Notes: a model not told the origin generated them from the sequence alone. Counted from the first letter of the stretch, positions 35,244 to 44,669 are shown. The stretch: 64,000 bases of DNA from Desulfobulbus propionicus (GCA_002748735.1 PDTC01000011.1:1-64000), one strand, 5' to 3'. Translations and numbers: made by a program.

Positions 35244-36203
35244 TTATCTCCTGCCAGGCAAAGAAGAAGAGCTTAAAACGTTGTCCAGGTCCCCAAAACT
35301 AATGCCTGGTTTCTGTATCGTCCCTGATATGGTAAAAGGCAACTGCCCCTTATTCAAAGCTTTCTTCAACACCTCGGCGAGTGGATCATCACCCAGCTGA
35401 ACAAAAAAGGTGGAGTGCGGTGATATCTGGCCGGCAATACTTAACTGGTTGCCCTTCCCGGTGACAGACCAGTACATCTCACCGGCAAAATTACTCGACA
35501 AGAGAGAGGAATCCATTTTTCCTGCGGTTATTCGAACCCCCTCCCCGCCAACAAGCATCTGCAGATCGGCCCGCTCTATTGCCAAGGCATCAAGGCCAAA
35601 AACTGGTTGTTGCAGGCCAATTTTTCCCTGCCCCATATGCAAGCTCACCATCACTTGTGAATGTCCACCCGCAGCAGCCAGAACACCTGAAAACTCACCC
35701 GAAACACTGCCTGCCATGGTGCGCCCCAGGTATTGTCTCAATCCAGGATCACGTAACTGTATTCCCTCGACAGTACCGTCTTTTATCTCCACCTGATTAT
35801 CATTCACCAGGGTAGCCACCACTCGGAACATACCCTGTACCCCTCGACCCGTAACATCAAAAACAGGTCGTCCGCCTTGCAGCCAGGGCAACAGCCTGGG
35901 ACGAAGAACAACATAGTCCAGTCGCAAAGGAATCGCCCCATCCTGCTGCTTGAGATTGATCTGGATCGGCTTCAATGCAAAGGCCGGCGGGAAAACCAGC
36001 CCCACTCCCTGTATCCGGATCTCAGCAGAGGTAACCTCGGCATTCAACCTGGCATTCAGCCAGTCCCGTATCTGTTCACCAGGAAAAAGCAGCCACAGCA
36101 AGCCCACCAAAACGACAAAACTGAAAACAAGATAGCCTCCCAGTTGCAAAAACAACGACCAAAACTGATAACCAGTGGTATTGGAATCTCTTTTCCTTAT
36201 CAT
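35244..36203 (-). CDS. gspN: Type II secretion system protein GspN
   Basis: A 319-residue inner-membrane protein with one N-terminal helix (SLFLQLGGYLVFSFVVLVGLLWLLF) and a large periplasmic beta-rich part of the AsmA-like type (VTGRGVQGMFRVVATLVNDNQ, GVRITAGKMDSSLLSSNFAGEMYWSV). GspN is present in only some T2SS operons; this variant (order N between C and M) is typical of Deltaproteobacteria. The gene is 5 bp from gspC and 7 bp from gspM. Function within the machine is not well defined. Confidence 0.85.
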   Translation of the reverse strand: MIRKRDSNTTGYQFWSLFLQLGGYLVFSFVVLVGLLWLLFPGEQIRDWLNARLNAEVTSAEIRIQGVGLVFPPAFALKPIQINLKQQDGAIPLRLDYVVLRPRLLPWLQGGRPVFDVTGRGVQGMFRVVATLVNDNQVEIKDGTVEGIQLRDPGLRQYLGRTMAGSVSGEFSGVLAAAGGHSQVMVSLHMGQGKIGLQQPVFGLDALAIERADLQMLVGGEGVRITAGKMDSSLLSSNFAGEMYWSVTGKGNQLSIAGQISPHSTFFVQLGDDPLAEVLKKALNKGQLPFTISGTIQKPGISFGDLDNVLSSSSLPGRR

Positions 36204-36210
36204 ACCAGCT

Positions 36211-36750
36211 TTATTCCTCTTCAGTGGTCAGGCGCTCTACACTGACAACCTGAAGGATCACGTCCAGTGCTCCAGTTTCACGTGAATTTTCCTGGATAGC
36301 TATCCGTTTGATCCCCACCAGGTTTTCAGGAGACTCGATATGCTGTAAAAACGTTACCAACTGTCCCAGTCCGATAGCTTTGAGTTTCATCTCCACCAGA
36401 CTCTGCTCGAGACGTTCATCACCGGAAACTTCTGAGGGTTTCATGTAGTCGATATGAGCCTTTACACCTGAGCTCCCTGCACTTTTCTCAAGAAACGAAA
36501 ACAGGCTAAAGTTCGGATTCCTTTTACCAAGACGTGCAACGAGTGCTGAATTTTGGCTGCTCAGACTTTGTAGCTCTACACTGAGCGTCTTCATCGTGGC
36601 AACACCTTCACTATCCCGATTAATCGCACGTTGCAGTCTTTCGCGTTTGTCCAGTACTGGAAAAAGGACAAATTGAAGAAGGCAAAAGATCACCAAGCAC
36701 CCACCTCCCACCAAAAGAGCACTCTTATCACGACTGGTGAGCTCCATCAA
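36211..36750 (-). CDS. gspM: Type II secretion system protein GspM
   Basis: A 179-residue bitopic inner-membrane protein. It has a short cytoplasmic start, one helix (ALLVGGGCLVIFCLLQFVLF, residues 11-30), a coiled-coil-like stretch (KRERLQRAINRDSEGVATMKTLSVELQSLSSQNSALVARLG), and a PilO/GspM-like ferredoxin fold (LVEMKLKAIGLGQLVTFLQHIE). It overlaps gspL by an ATGA-type junction, so translation is coupled. It corresponds functionally to PilO in type IV pili. Confidence 0.85.
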   Translation of the reverse strand: MMELTSRDKSALLVGGGCLVIFCLLQFVLFPVLDKRERLQRAINRDSEGVATMKTLSVELQSLSSQNSALVARLGKRNPNFSLFSFLEKSAGSSGVKAHIDYMKPSEVSGDERLEQSLVEMKLKAIGLGQLVTFLQHIESPENLVGIKRIAIQENSRETGALDVILQVVSVERLTTEEE

Positions 36751-38252
36751 ATGATCTCCGCAGTCTGCAGCTTCATTTCGAACCGCACCAGATTCTCTCC
36801 CTTTTCTGCAGTTGCAGACACAATCTGTACCTCACTGTAGTAACCAGACTCGCGCAGTTGATTCTTGATAGTGTCAACATTGTTAAAGGCATTGGTGGTT
36901 CCTTTGATACTCACTCCCTCCTGATCAACGACCAGCCGGGAAACCTTGATCGTCATTTGTGGAGAGATCCGGGCGGAGATGTCAGTCAACAGTCCCAGGA
37001 CTCGTCGCTCCTGGGTAAAAATCGGCAAAGAAACAGCAGGAACCCGGATCTCCTGCATCTTCGAGCGCATTTGTGCAAGAGGATCAAACACCCGGACATC
37101 ATCGGGAAAGGCCTCCTGATACATCTCAACCATTTGCTGTTTCAATCTGTCATGACGTGACTGCAACTGCCGTTGATCATAGAGTAAATACCCCAGCACA
37201 CTAACCAGTATCAGGGCAAGAGCACCAGCTGCAAGTCCCAACTGACCACTCATTTCGAGCAGGGATTGCTTGCGGGCAAACGCTCCCCGACGAAAATTGA
37301 CCTCAGGTCTGCGTTGTCCCCCCTCCAGGGCCAGGGCTAGGGCAGTATCAAACAGGGCCGGGATATAGCTGTTTTTCTGGTGAGATCCAATGATGCATCC
37401 TGTTTGCGTCAACAGATTGCTGCTTTTCACCGGCATGGCCAGTCGCTGCGCAAACGCCTCTTTCAGCTCGGCACGTTCAGCCAAAGGTCCACAAAGCGTC
37501 GCGTCTGCAAACTCAAGAGGTATCCCCTCACGAATTCTAAAAAAATCGACAGCTCGCTCAACCTTGCTGCAGATCAATTCCACGGCGGCGTTCAGGGTAT
37601 CTATATCACGAACAACCAACCTTCCCTCATCTTCTGAAATGGGGGGATGAACGAGCACCTGCTCGGGATGTGGCAGACGCCTGGAAAAAAGTAGATTTGC
37701 CTCCTGCAGCACAGAGACAGTGGTGCAGTGCATTTCAACATGTACAATCAGACAGGACGTGCCAGGGCGTGCCTTTGCACAGCATCCGCCATAGGCGACC
37801 ACGCTGGGCTGGATAACTTCTGGATCAAGTCCCGCCTGATTGAGGAATTGGAAGAGGCCGGCAAGATGCTCAATGCTCATACTGAACACGAGAAGATGGG
37901 AGCCTTCCTGGGTGCGGCGGGCCACAAGATAGTCGATCAGATAATCTTCTGCTGGGCCAAGCAGCTGTTCACTCATTTCCATGGGCAACGTCTGATCGAG
38001 CCGCTTGCTGTCACGAAAGGGAAGAAACAGGTTACGAACGCTTATTTTTTGCAGAGACACCCCGCACACGACCGATCCTTTGAAATCGGGAAAATGCTGG
38101 AGCAGTAACTCGAGGGAAGAAGCGAAGTCACTGCCATGGTAAAGGGGAACGCTGACAAAATCGACCACGGAGGTAACCTTGCCTTTCTGCTCGGTCTGCA
38201 CGGCAATCAGTCGCTCATCCGAGATATCGAGGCCTAGGGTCAGCTTGCTCAT
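36747..38252 (-). CDS. gspL: Type II secretion system protein GspL (PilM-PilN-like)
   Basis: A 501-residue protein. The cytoplasmic N-terminal half is an actin-like PilM/GspL fold (LTLGLDISDERLIAVQTEQ, HLLVFSMSIEHLAGLFQFLNQAGLDPEVI). One membrane helix lies near residue 345 (LGLAAGALALILVSVLGYLLY). The periplasmic end is a PilN-like ferredoxin domain (SRLVVDQEGVSIKGTTNAFNN). It joins the GspE ATPase to GspM and the rest of the platform. Longer than enterobacterial GspL (about 400), mostly in the N-terminal half. Coupled to gspM by overlap. Confidence 0.88.
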   Translation of the reverse strand: MSKLTLGLDISDERLIAVQTEQKGKVTSVVDFVSVPLYHGSDFASSLELLLQHFPDFKGSVVCGVSLQKISVRNLFLPFRDSKRLDQTLPMEMSEQLLGPAEDYLIDYLVARRTQEGSHLLVFSMSIEHLAGLFQFLNQAGLDPEVIQPSVVAYGGCCAKARPGTSCLIVHVEMHCTTVSVLQEANLLFSRRLPHPEQVLVHPPISEDEGRLVVRDIDTLNAAVELICSKVERAVDFFRIREGIPLEFADATLCGPLAERAELKEAFAQRLAMPVKSSNLLTQTGCIIGSHQKNSYIPALFDTALALALEGGQRRPEVNFRRGAFARKQSLLEMSGQLGLAAGALALILVSVLGYLLYDQRQLQSRHDRLKQQMVEMYQEAFPDDVRVFDPLAQMRSKMQEIRVPAVSLPIFTQERRVLGLLTDISARISPQMTIKVSRLVVDQEGVSIKGTTNAFNNVDTIKNQLRESGYYSEVQIVSATAEKGENLVRFEMKLQTAEII

Positions 38253-38274
38253 ATGTCTGATACACCCGCTGTCA

Positions 38275-39255
38275 TTACTCTACTTGCCACCACTTCAGGT
38301 GCAGCTGATTATCTTTTCGCAGCACCAGTCCCATACCAGATCGTCGCAGTCCATTGCTCTCAGCTGTCACGGTCACACGAAAACCCTGGCTCTCTGTTGT
38401 CAGCAGACCTCTATCAAGGATGATATCATCAGGGAAGCCTCCTACCTGGCGATACCATGACGGCGAAGCCAACAGCTTAATATTCTCTTTTTCTTTACGA
38501 AAATCAACAAGTTCCCCAACAGCCTCCTCGTCAAGGTCATCTGCCAGCAACTGCAGGACCCTCGCCGGAGCAGTATTGATATTAATTTTGCCCTTGCTGT
38601 CAATCTCGGAGATATAATCGACAAGCCCTTCAGCGGTGTCATTTCCATAAAGAATATCTCGCGAAAACCCTTTGATAAGGAGTAGCTCATCAAGACGTTG
38701 AATACTGCTGTTAGGGCTTACATACGGGGGGGAAAGTCCCTTATAATACCCGGTTTCAGCCCCCTGATCCCTGGTGGAATCATCCTTATCCAGCCAGTCC
38801 ATAAGGGCGTCGAGCAGGGAAACGGCCTGATCCTCATCGTCGATAGCCAACCTCCCCGATGTCAACAGTCGCAACCAGAGGGTGCGCTGCTTTGCCTCCT
38901 TGACAAGGGCGTTTACCTGAAGCCGCCCAGATAGGTCGATCACCTCAACATCAAGAGCAGCACCACCGGCTAATTCGGCGAGGTTTTCAAACGTGTTCCA
39001 GCTGTCGTGCAGGCTGTCGTAAGCATTTGCAGCAGCATCGGCGTCCAACCTTGCCAAGGCTAAATCAAGGCCAGATTCCACCAACGCATCCAGACGTACC
39101 GTATCCCTGAGATTGACCGCAGCCTCCAGCTGTCGATCCACTTTTCCCACCAGCTGCACGGCAACGGCGACCAGAAAAGCCACCATCGCCAAGGCCAGGA
39201 CAAGTGCCATGCCCCGCTCGGAGCCAGCCACCTCACGAGTTATCAGGCTCGGCAT
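38275..39255 (-). CDS. gspK: Type II secretion system minor pseudopilin GspK
   Basis: The large pseudopilin that caps the pseudopilus tip with GspI and GspJ. The 326-residue protein has a prepilin-type start (GSERG before the cleavage point, then MALVLALAMVAFLVAVAVQ). A large globular part follows with WLDKDDSTRDQGAETGYY (calcium-site region in GspK) and SKGKININTAPARVLQLLA. It lacks Glu at position +5, as is usual for GspK. It overlaps gspJ by 23 bases. Confidence 0.92.
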   Translation of the reverse strand: MPSLITREVAGSERGMALVLALAMVAFLVAVAVQLVGKVDRQLEAAVNLRDTVRLDALVESGLDLALARLDADAAANAYDSLHDSWNTFENLAELAGGAALDVEVIDLSGRLQVNALVKEAKQRTLWLRLLTSGRLAIDDEDQAVSLLDALMDWLDKDDSTRDQGAETGYYKGLSPPYVSPNSSIQRLDELLLIKGFSRDILYGNDTAEGLVDYISEIDSKGKININTAPARVLQLLADDLDEEAVGELVDFRKEKENIKLLASPSWYRQVGGFPDDIILDRGLLTTESQGFRVTVTAESNGLRRSGMGLVLRKDNQLHLKWWQVE

Positions 39256-39883
39256 AGAGACCGGTCATCACCGGCACCGTTGTCTGAAAGTCAAGCCACT
39301 CCTCCTCTCCCATCCACAGAGAAAGATCGATACGAACAGCAGCAGGTAACCTCCTCTTGGTGCCGGAGGTATCCCAGCTTGTTAACTCTTCTCCTTCCCT
39401 GGAGAAGTACGTAAACGAAACATTGCGTACCTTATCCGCCAGCAAAAATCCGACATCAGGGACAAGCTCAACGTCATCGACCTTGGGCAGGAGTAAGGTG
39501 TCTGACCTGAAAAGCTGCAACACGCCGGGCTGTTCTTCACCTTCTTTTACGGTATAACGTACCTGGGCCACCCCTGGCCGCTGATGTTCAGGGTCAAAGA
39601 CCAGGTGGGCATGGCTGGTAAAACTCAACTCGTCTGCCTGCTGGCCGGACAACGTCTTGTCGTCGCCAACAAACGCTGCGTGCTGAAGAAGTACCGCGCC
39701 ACTCAAGTCATCACTGATACGCTGAAGTACAACACGCGCCTGAAAGTAGGCATCACCCTGGGCATCGGTGACCTCCACCACCCGTACGGATCCGGCCAAT
39801 GCCAAAGAGATCATGGCGACCACCAGACCAAGGAGGGAGATGGCCAACAAAATCTCAAGCAAGGTAAACCCCCGCTCACTCAC
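39233..39883 (-). CDS. gspJ: Type II secretion system minor pseudopilin GspJ
   Basis: A 216-residue pseudopilin with a prepilin leader MSERG and the mature start FTLLEILLAISLLGLVVAMI, with Glu at +5. The globular part includes RVVLQRISDDLSGAVLL and PAAVRIDLSLWMG, as in GspJ. It overlaps gspI by 4 bases and gspK by 23. Processing by a prepilin peptidase (gspO) is required; that gene is not in the window. Confidence 0.92.
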   Translation of the reverse strand: MSERGFTLLEILLAISLLGLVVAMISLALAGSVRVVEVTDAQGDAYFQARVVLQRISDDLSGAVLLQHAAFVGDDKTLSGQQADELSFTSHAHLVFDPEHQRPGVAQVRYTVKEGEEQPGVLQLFRSDTLLLPKVDDVELVPDVGFLLADKVRNVSFTYFSREGEELTSWDTSGTKRRLPAAVRIDLSLWMGEEEWLDFQTTVPVMTGLYAEPDNS

Positions 39884-40290
39884 AACCCCTTCTCCGGCAG
39901 GTAGACGATTCGCCGCAGGGTAAAATCCCTGCCCTCACCTTCCTTGAGCGAGACGGTAAGGTCAACCATCACCAGTAGTTCCTCGGCGCCTGTAACTCCT
40001 GCCTCTTCTTCGGAAAGCTCTGCCACCTCAGTTTTCCACGTCCAGGCCGGATAGGCTTCACCAAAGTCGCCTTGTTCGCTTATCAGTTCATTCTCTGCCT
40101 CCACCATCAACTCCGTGAGCTTTTGCCGGGCCAGCAGAGCTGCATCTGTATCAAATCGGGCCTCAGCGGCAATATCTACACTCTGGGACTGGCTGCCCAT
40201 TACAGTAACCAGGGCCAGGGCGATAATGGCCACAGCGATCATCACCTCCAGCAGAGTAAACCCTGCTGCAGTTTTCCTTTCTTTAGTCAT
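39880..40290 (-). CDS. gspI: Type II secretion system minor pseudopilin GspI
   Basis: A pseudopilin of 136 residues starting at ATG 40290 (MTKERKTAAG then FTLLEVMIAVAIIALALVTVMGS). A start further upstream at 40338 would give an implausibly long leader and overlap gspH more. The body has LARQKLTELMVEAE and GFTLLEV-type features of GspI, including GEAYPAWTWKTEV. The gene overlaps gspH by 8 bases, so translational coupling replaces a ribosome-binding site. Confidence 0.9.
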   Translation of the reverse strand: MTKERKTAAGFTLLEVMIAVAIIALALVTVMGSQSQSVDIAAEARFDTDAALLARQKLTELMVEAENELISEQGDFGEAYPAWTWKTEVAELSEEEAGVTGAEELLVMVDLTVSLKEGEGRDFTLRRIVYLPEKGL

Positions 40291-40822
40291 TGCTGAGCAA
40301 CGGGAGTGTTTCATCATCCAACTCCAGGAGCCCTTCATACGTACGAGAAACGCCCAAAAAGGGAGAGAGCATGACGGTCAATCCTCGTCCATTGGTATCT
40401 GCCAGATGAATGAGGGCAAAGTCCACGTATCCCTGACGGGTGAAGAGCAGGCCCCCAGTGGTCAAAGAGAGATTACCTCCATGATAGGAGAGGATAGATG
40501 CCAAGTGGACTCCGGAAGGCAACCTGATCGCAGGCCATATTCGCTGCTCCTGCTCCATGGGAATATTTTGGGGACGAGCGGTGAGGGTCTCCTTCCCCTG
40601 ATCATAAGAGAGGAGATACGAACGTTGCTCACGAAAGGCCCGTTGACTGGTCTGTTCTACCAGCCCGATTATCTTACGAGCCGTTTCTTTGAGCTCATCA
40701 GTGTACAAAGCAGTACGCAGACTTGGCACAGCAAAGGTAACGGTGAGGCTGATAAGTACCATCACCACCAAGAGTTCAAATAAGGTGAACCCCTTGCCGT
40801 TATGCAAACGGTGACGATGCAT
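40283..40822 (-). CDS. gspH: Type II secretion system minor pseudopilin GspH
   Basis: A 179-residue pseudopilin: short basic leader (MHRHRLHNGKG) then FTLFELLVVMVLISLTVTFAVPSL, with Glu at +5, and a GspH-like body (ARKIIGLVEQTSQRAFREQRSYLLSYD). It lies 28 bp after gspG and overlaps gspI. Together with I, J and K it forms the priming complex of the pseudopilus. Confidence 0.9.
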   Translation of the reverse strand: MHRHRLHNGKGFTLFELLVVMVLISLTVTFAVPSLRTALYTDELKETARKIIGLVEQTSQRAFREQRSYLLSYDQGKETLTARPQNIPMEQEQRIWPAIRLPSGVHLASILSYHGGNLSLTTGGLLFTRQGYVDFALIHLADTNGRGLTVMLSPFLGVSRTYEGLLELDDETLPLLSND

Positions 40823-40850
40823 GTTCAGAACTCATCAGGTCAAAATACGC

Positions 40851-41309
40851 TTACTCCAGCTCCCAGTTATTAATATCAGCGTCGTTCCCCTCTCCACCAG
40901 GTTCACCGTCCGGTCCATACGAAATCAAATCAAAATCGCCGTGAATGCCAGGACTGATATAGATAAAATCACCGCCCCAGGGATCACGGGGTATTTTACC
41001 CTTCTCAAGATACCCGCCATTACGCCACCTCTTTGGCAGTCTTCCCACTGACGGAGCCTCGACCAATGCCTGCAATCCCTGCTCGGTGGAAGGGTAGAGG
41101 CCATTATCAAGTTTGTACAATTTCAGGGACTGTTCCAGAGACTGGATCTGGACAGCTGCCTTGGTCCTGCGGGCCTCCTCCGGCCTATCCATGATTCTCG
41201 GCACAATGAGCCCAGCCAAAATACCAAGGATCACCATGACAACCATCAATTCGATCAGCGTAAAACCAGCCGTGCTGGCGAAACATCTGCAATGTGCAGT
41301 TACCTTCAT
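40851..41309 (-). CDS. gspG: Type II secretion system major pseudopilin GspG
   Basis: The main subunit of the pseudopilus, 152 residues. The leader ends AG, followed by FTLIELMVVMVILGILAGLIVPRI. The body has the family landmarks AAVQIQSLEQSLKLYKLDNGLYPSTEQGLQAL, RWRNGGYLEKGKIPRDPWG and the C-terminal calcium loop (PDGEPGGEGNDADINNW). It follows the delta-60 gene by 24 bp, so that gene probably leads the operon. Confidence 0.97.
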   Translation of the reverse strand: MKVTAHCRCFASTAGFTLIELMVVMVILGILAGLIVPRIMDRPEEARRTKAAVQIQSLEQSLKLYKLDNGLYPSTEQGLQALVEAPSVGRLPKRWRNGGYLEKGKIPRDPWGGDFIYISPGIHGDFDLISYGPDGEPGGEGNDADINNWELE

Positions 41310-41333
41310 TATCTTCTGTGCGGTGATATGTGA

Positions 41334-43670
41334 TTAAGAAAGAGATGGGCCTGATTCCATGCCGGCCATACGTCGCCTGACGCTCCAGATGCACACCGTC
41401 ATCACTCCACCGAACCCCACAAAAAAATATCCGGCATGCAGACAGAGCCAGCTCAAGCCGATCAGCGGCATCAACAGCACTCGGACCAGCCCTCTCAACA
41501 GAGGATTGTTAGCGATGTACTCGGCAACAGGCGGCGAAGTCTGATAGTAAAAATCGACAAACCTGCTGCCAAGATCACCGCTCAGGAGAAACCGGTCCCT
41601 GAAGTCGCGAAGCAATCGCACTTGTGGATGGAACAGCGAGCCAAAGGCCGCAGTGGCGACAAAACAGGCATCTGCGGTACGCATGGATATCTCGTTACCG
41701 TAATAGACCTGTGCATCCCCGCTGTTTCCAACGATGGCATATGCCCGAATGTAATACGTCGTCCCCGGCCGGAGCTTTTTTATAATCGAGCTGTAACATC
41801 CCAATCCTTTGCCGTCTTCAGTATACCCTTCTTCACGATAATTCTCGTCATCGGCCTTGGTGTTAAAAACATCCTCGGCACCGATACTGTCATCGTCGGC
41901 TATTGCATCAGGCAGAAAGAACTCACCCAAAGCACTCACTGGTTTCATCCAGGAGGGTACTCTCTTGGGAAGACTTGTCGTTGACGCCACTGCTGAGGCG
42001 GTAATGTTTGCCGCCAATTTCAGGTCATCGCTGCCTCCTGACACCTCTTTATACACAGGATCCGGAGCAATACTGAAAACGACCCCCCGCTTAACGACTC
42101 CGCTGAGGCAGGCATACACCTCTCCACCAGAAAAGGCACCGGTTCGCGTTATATTTGAGACCTCTTTTGTCCGGAGACAGGAACTGCTCTGCCCCTCAAT
42201 ACCGTTCTTCGCAACAAGGGGAGAAGACTCTGACGCCTTGACAGCCTTTTCTGTATTTTTGTAGACAGCCACAGCCATACTACTCTCCTTCCCGGCACCG
42301 GTACTGGTGCCTACGGCCACTATCCTGTTTTCTTCTATGGGTGCCAGAGCGTAACTCACAGCATCTGCTCCGCCAAAATCGGTGACGGTCACACTCCCGG
42401 CCTGCCCGGCCCTCTTCCCCGGTGTATGCTCCTGGACGTCAGGTGCATACGCAGACATGGAGTTTTCAATCTGTAAATTACCAACAGCCAGAGTGGTGGA
42501 TGGCTTCTGCACACCGAGTTGGCCAACATTCGGGTTTGTCTCCCCGGCTACCCTCGGAACAGCTCCCTCTGTATAGGTGAGAAGAAGAAACCGCCGACTT
42601 TTATCATCTGTGGTATACCCTGAGGCGACCAACGATTCACCACTGGCCGTCAGAGAAAAGAGGACGTCATCTCCGTTGCCAACCTCTTTAATCAACACAC
42701 CATTATCACCAAATTCCACCTCTGGAGCACCGTCCCGGGTAAACCTGAACAGCGCCGCATCTTTCTCGGAGGGTGTGCCGACAGAGCCGGCAACAAAAAG
42801 TTCGTCATTTTCGTCGACATATACGGCGTAGCCCTCACTCCCTCTTTCCTGCGCAGACGGTACAGCGATACCATCGGTACCAAACGTGTCGTCAAGCTCC
42901 CCTTGTCTGGTAAAACCGGCCAGCATGAGTTTCGGCAACGTCTCCCCACCATAGGCGCCGGCAACGACAATACGCCCGTTTGTCTGCACACCAATGCCTT
43001 GAGCCAAGACATCTCCTCCCAGCCCCACCAAGGCCAGGCCGTCATCTGCAAAGCCTGGGTCGAGACTACCATCGACCAGATACCTTCCCAGTGCCATAAC
43101 ATGGCTGGATGTACCCTCGACCACCCCGGCAACCAGGACAGCATTATCGTCTTCGACCAAAAGTGAGGTGATTTCCTCATGGCGGTTCCCGACAGAGGTC
43201 ACGACAATACCATCGGTCCCGAAACTGTCATCCAGGCTTCCGTCACTCAGATAACGTACCAGGGCAAAATCACGATCCTGACCGTTTTCCGTGTACCCAG
43301 CGGCAATGATCCCTCCATCATCCAACAGTGCCACTGCTAAAATTTCATCATCACCACTGCCCACCGGCGTAGTCACCGTACCATCACGGTTAAAGGAGGT
43401 ATCGAGCGTGCCATCAGCATTAAAACGAATCAAGGCGAAGTCGAGGTTGGCATTGGTCTGCGAGGATCCGGCGACAATAATCTTCCCGTCCGGCTGAACA
43501 ACGACCGCATGAGCGCGATCACTCAGTGGGCCGAGATCAACGGCAATCCGGCCATCTACACCGAAAGCAGCATCAAGCTGTTGCGCTTGACCATCCGGGA
43601 TGAAAAAAAGACCAGTCATCAGGAGAAAGGAATACAGCCACCTTCGTACTCGAACGCTGTTCCCGTGCAT
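41334..43670 (-). CDS. Exported delta-60-repeat/Fn3-like protein with CFI-box C-terminal anchor
   Basis: A 778-residue protein. It has a signal peptide (ending GQAQQ), then about seven delta-60 repeats (DGRIAVD, VVQPDGKIIVAGSS, FALIRFNADGTLDTSFNRDGTV and so on, residues 30-370) that should form a beta-propeller. A middle region without match follows, then a fibronectin-III-like segment (VYACLSGVVKRGVVFS to LRPGTTYYIRAYAI). The C-terminal CFI-box motif begins at C669 (CFVATAAFGS, then VRLLRDFRDRFLL), followed by hydrophobic helices and a basic end. CFI-box tails are thought to be sorting or anchoring signals. It lies 24 bp upstream of gspG behind the operon promoter, so it may be a cargo or surface component of this secretion system. 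That role is inference. Confidence 0.85.
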   Translation of the reverse strand: MHGNSVRVRRWLYSFLLMTGLFFIPDGQAQQLDAAFGVDGRIAVDLGPLSDRAHAVVVQPDGKIIVAGSSQTNANLDFALIRFNADGTLDTSFNRDGTVTTPVGSGDDEILAVALLDDGGIIAAGYTENGQDRDFALVRYLSDGSLDDSFGTDGIVVTSVGNRHEEITSLLVEDDNAVLVAGVVEGTSSHVMALGRYLVDGSLDPGFADDGLALVGLGGDVLAQGIGVQTNGRIVVAGAYGGETLPKLMLAGFTRQGELDDTFGTDGIAVPSAQERGSEGYAVYVDENDELFVAGSVGTPSEKDAALFRFTRDGAPEVEFGDNGVLIKEVGNGDDVLFSLTASGESLVASGYTTDDKSRRFLLLTYTEGAVPRVAGETNPNVGQLGVQKPSTTLAVGNLQIENSMSAYAPDVQEHTPGKRAGQAGSVTVTDFGGADAVSYALAPIEENRIVAVGTSTGAGKESSMAVAVYKNTEKAVKASESSPLVAKNGIEGQSSSCLRTKEVSNITRTGAFSGGEVYACLSGVVKRGVVFSIAPDPVYKEVSGGSDDLKLAANITASAVASTTSLPKRVPSWMKPVSALGEFFLPDAIADDDSIGAEDVFNTKADDENYREEGYTEDGKGLGCYSSIIKKLRPGTTYYIRAYAIVGNSGDAQVYYGNEISMRTADACFVATAAFGSLFHPQVRLLRDFRDRFLLSGDLGSRFVDFYYQTSPPVAEYIANNPLLRGLVRVLLMPLIGLSWLCLHAGYFFVGFGGVMTVCIWSVRRRMAGMESGPSLS

Positions 43671-43728
43671 CGTATTGCCTCAAAAAATGGAGAACTCTTC
43701 AGGAGATTTCGAACACATGTCCTGAGTA

Positions 43729-43757
43729 ATTTTAGCAGATTATCCCGAATCAGGCAA
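43729..43757 (-). promoter_or_regulatory. Promoter of the type II secretion operon
   Basis: On the minus strand TTGCCT (43757-43752), a 17-bp spacer and TAAAAT (43734-43729) lie about 60 bp before the delta-60 gene, whose ATG has GAGG 8 bases upstream. No other promoter is evident in the packed operon. Confidence 0.65.
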
Positions 43758-44146
43758 ACTCACTTCGGGATATGGATATCTAGTACCGTTGTCAACTGAT
43801 CAATCAACTCCGGGACAAGCCGATAAGGCCCTGTGGCAAAGACAGATCACAGCGCCTAAAAGGTCAACTGGGGTCATATACCACCATGTATGCCTCAAAT
43901 CAAGCCGCTAACTCCGGGCCACAATGTTAATTAGCCTAAGACTAAGCGTCAATCGGCTCTTTGACAAGACGCCGAACACTTCGAGAGCCTGCGCTGTCTG
44001 AACAATTTTTACAAACACTGCCCATTAATATTGACACTGCCATTGTGCTCGATAACTATATGGAGATATCTTGAAAAATTTACGTCTCCCAGCCGTGAAA
44101 AATAAACCGGAAGTCAACCTGAATATAACTGCCAAGTACCGAGAGT
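43758..44146. other. Intergenic region between divergent units
   Basis: About 390 bp between the T2SS promoter and the Trm112-like gene. No gene-like frame. A TTGACA at 44031-44036 with TAACTA 16 bp downstream is a possible promoter for the plus-strand gene, with a poor -10 match. Confidence 0.4.
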
Positions 44147-44320
44147 ATGATCAAACCAGAATTGCTGGACCTTCTTGCCTGTCCCAAATGCAAAGGGGCA
44201 CTGACTGTCAACCTCAAGCAGACCGAGCTGACCTGTCATCCCTGCCGCCTGATCTATCAAATCCGTGACGGCATTCCAGTAATGCTCGTCGAGGAAGCCA
44301 AACCACTTATAAAAGAGTAG
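44147..44320 (+). CDS. Trm112/YcaR-family small zinc-ribbon protein
   Basis: A 57-residue protein. The motif LLDLLACPKCKGAL at residues 6-19 and the second pair LTCHPCRLIYQIRDGIPVML give two CxxC pairs, as in the Trm112/YcaR family. Eukaryotic and archaeal Trm112 activate methyltransferases; bacterial members are less understood. Its neighbour is a phosphohexomutase 350 bp downstream. The gap 44321-44669 shows no gene. Confidence 0.9.
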   Translation: MIKPELLDLLACPKCKGALTVNLKQTELTCHPCRLIYQIRDGIPVMLVEEAKPLIKE

Positions 44321-44669
44321 CCTCACCCTACGCTTTTATCTCCCATACTTTTCCAATAAAAAACAGAAACATCCCTATACCACCCAGGCTTTCCTCTGTT
44401 TTTTGTCCCTGTACCCGTTCTATTCCAACGCACCCCCCAATCCTTTTTTTCATAGCATTTCCCATAGATTATTCCGACGTGCTGCGTATGCCGTAACAGC
44501 GAGCGCAGATAACGCACCTGCCCCTTGCTGTTTCAGCTTCAGCCGTGTACATATCTGTAATACGTTACCATGGAGTGGCCAAGGATGAAGATAAAGGCCG
44601 CATCAGCGATCAGGTACTTAACCGGCATCCTGCCCGACAAGAGCAAAATATCCAACAGGGGAGCAAGCC

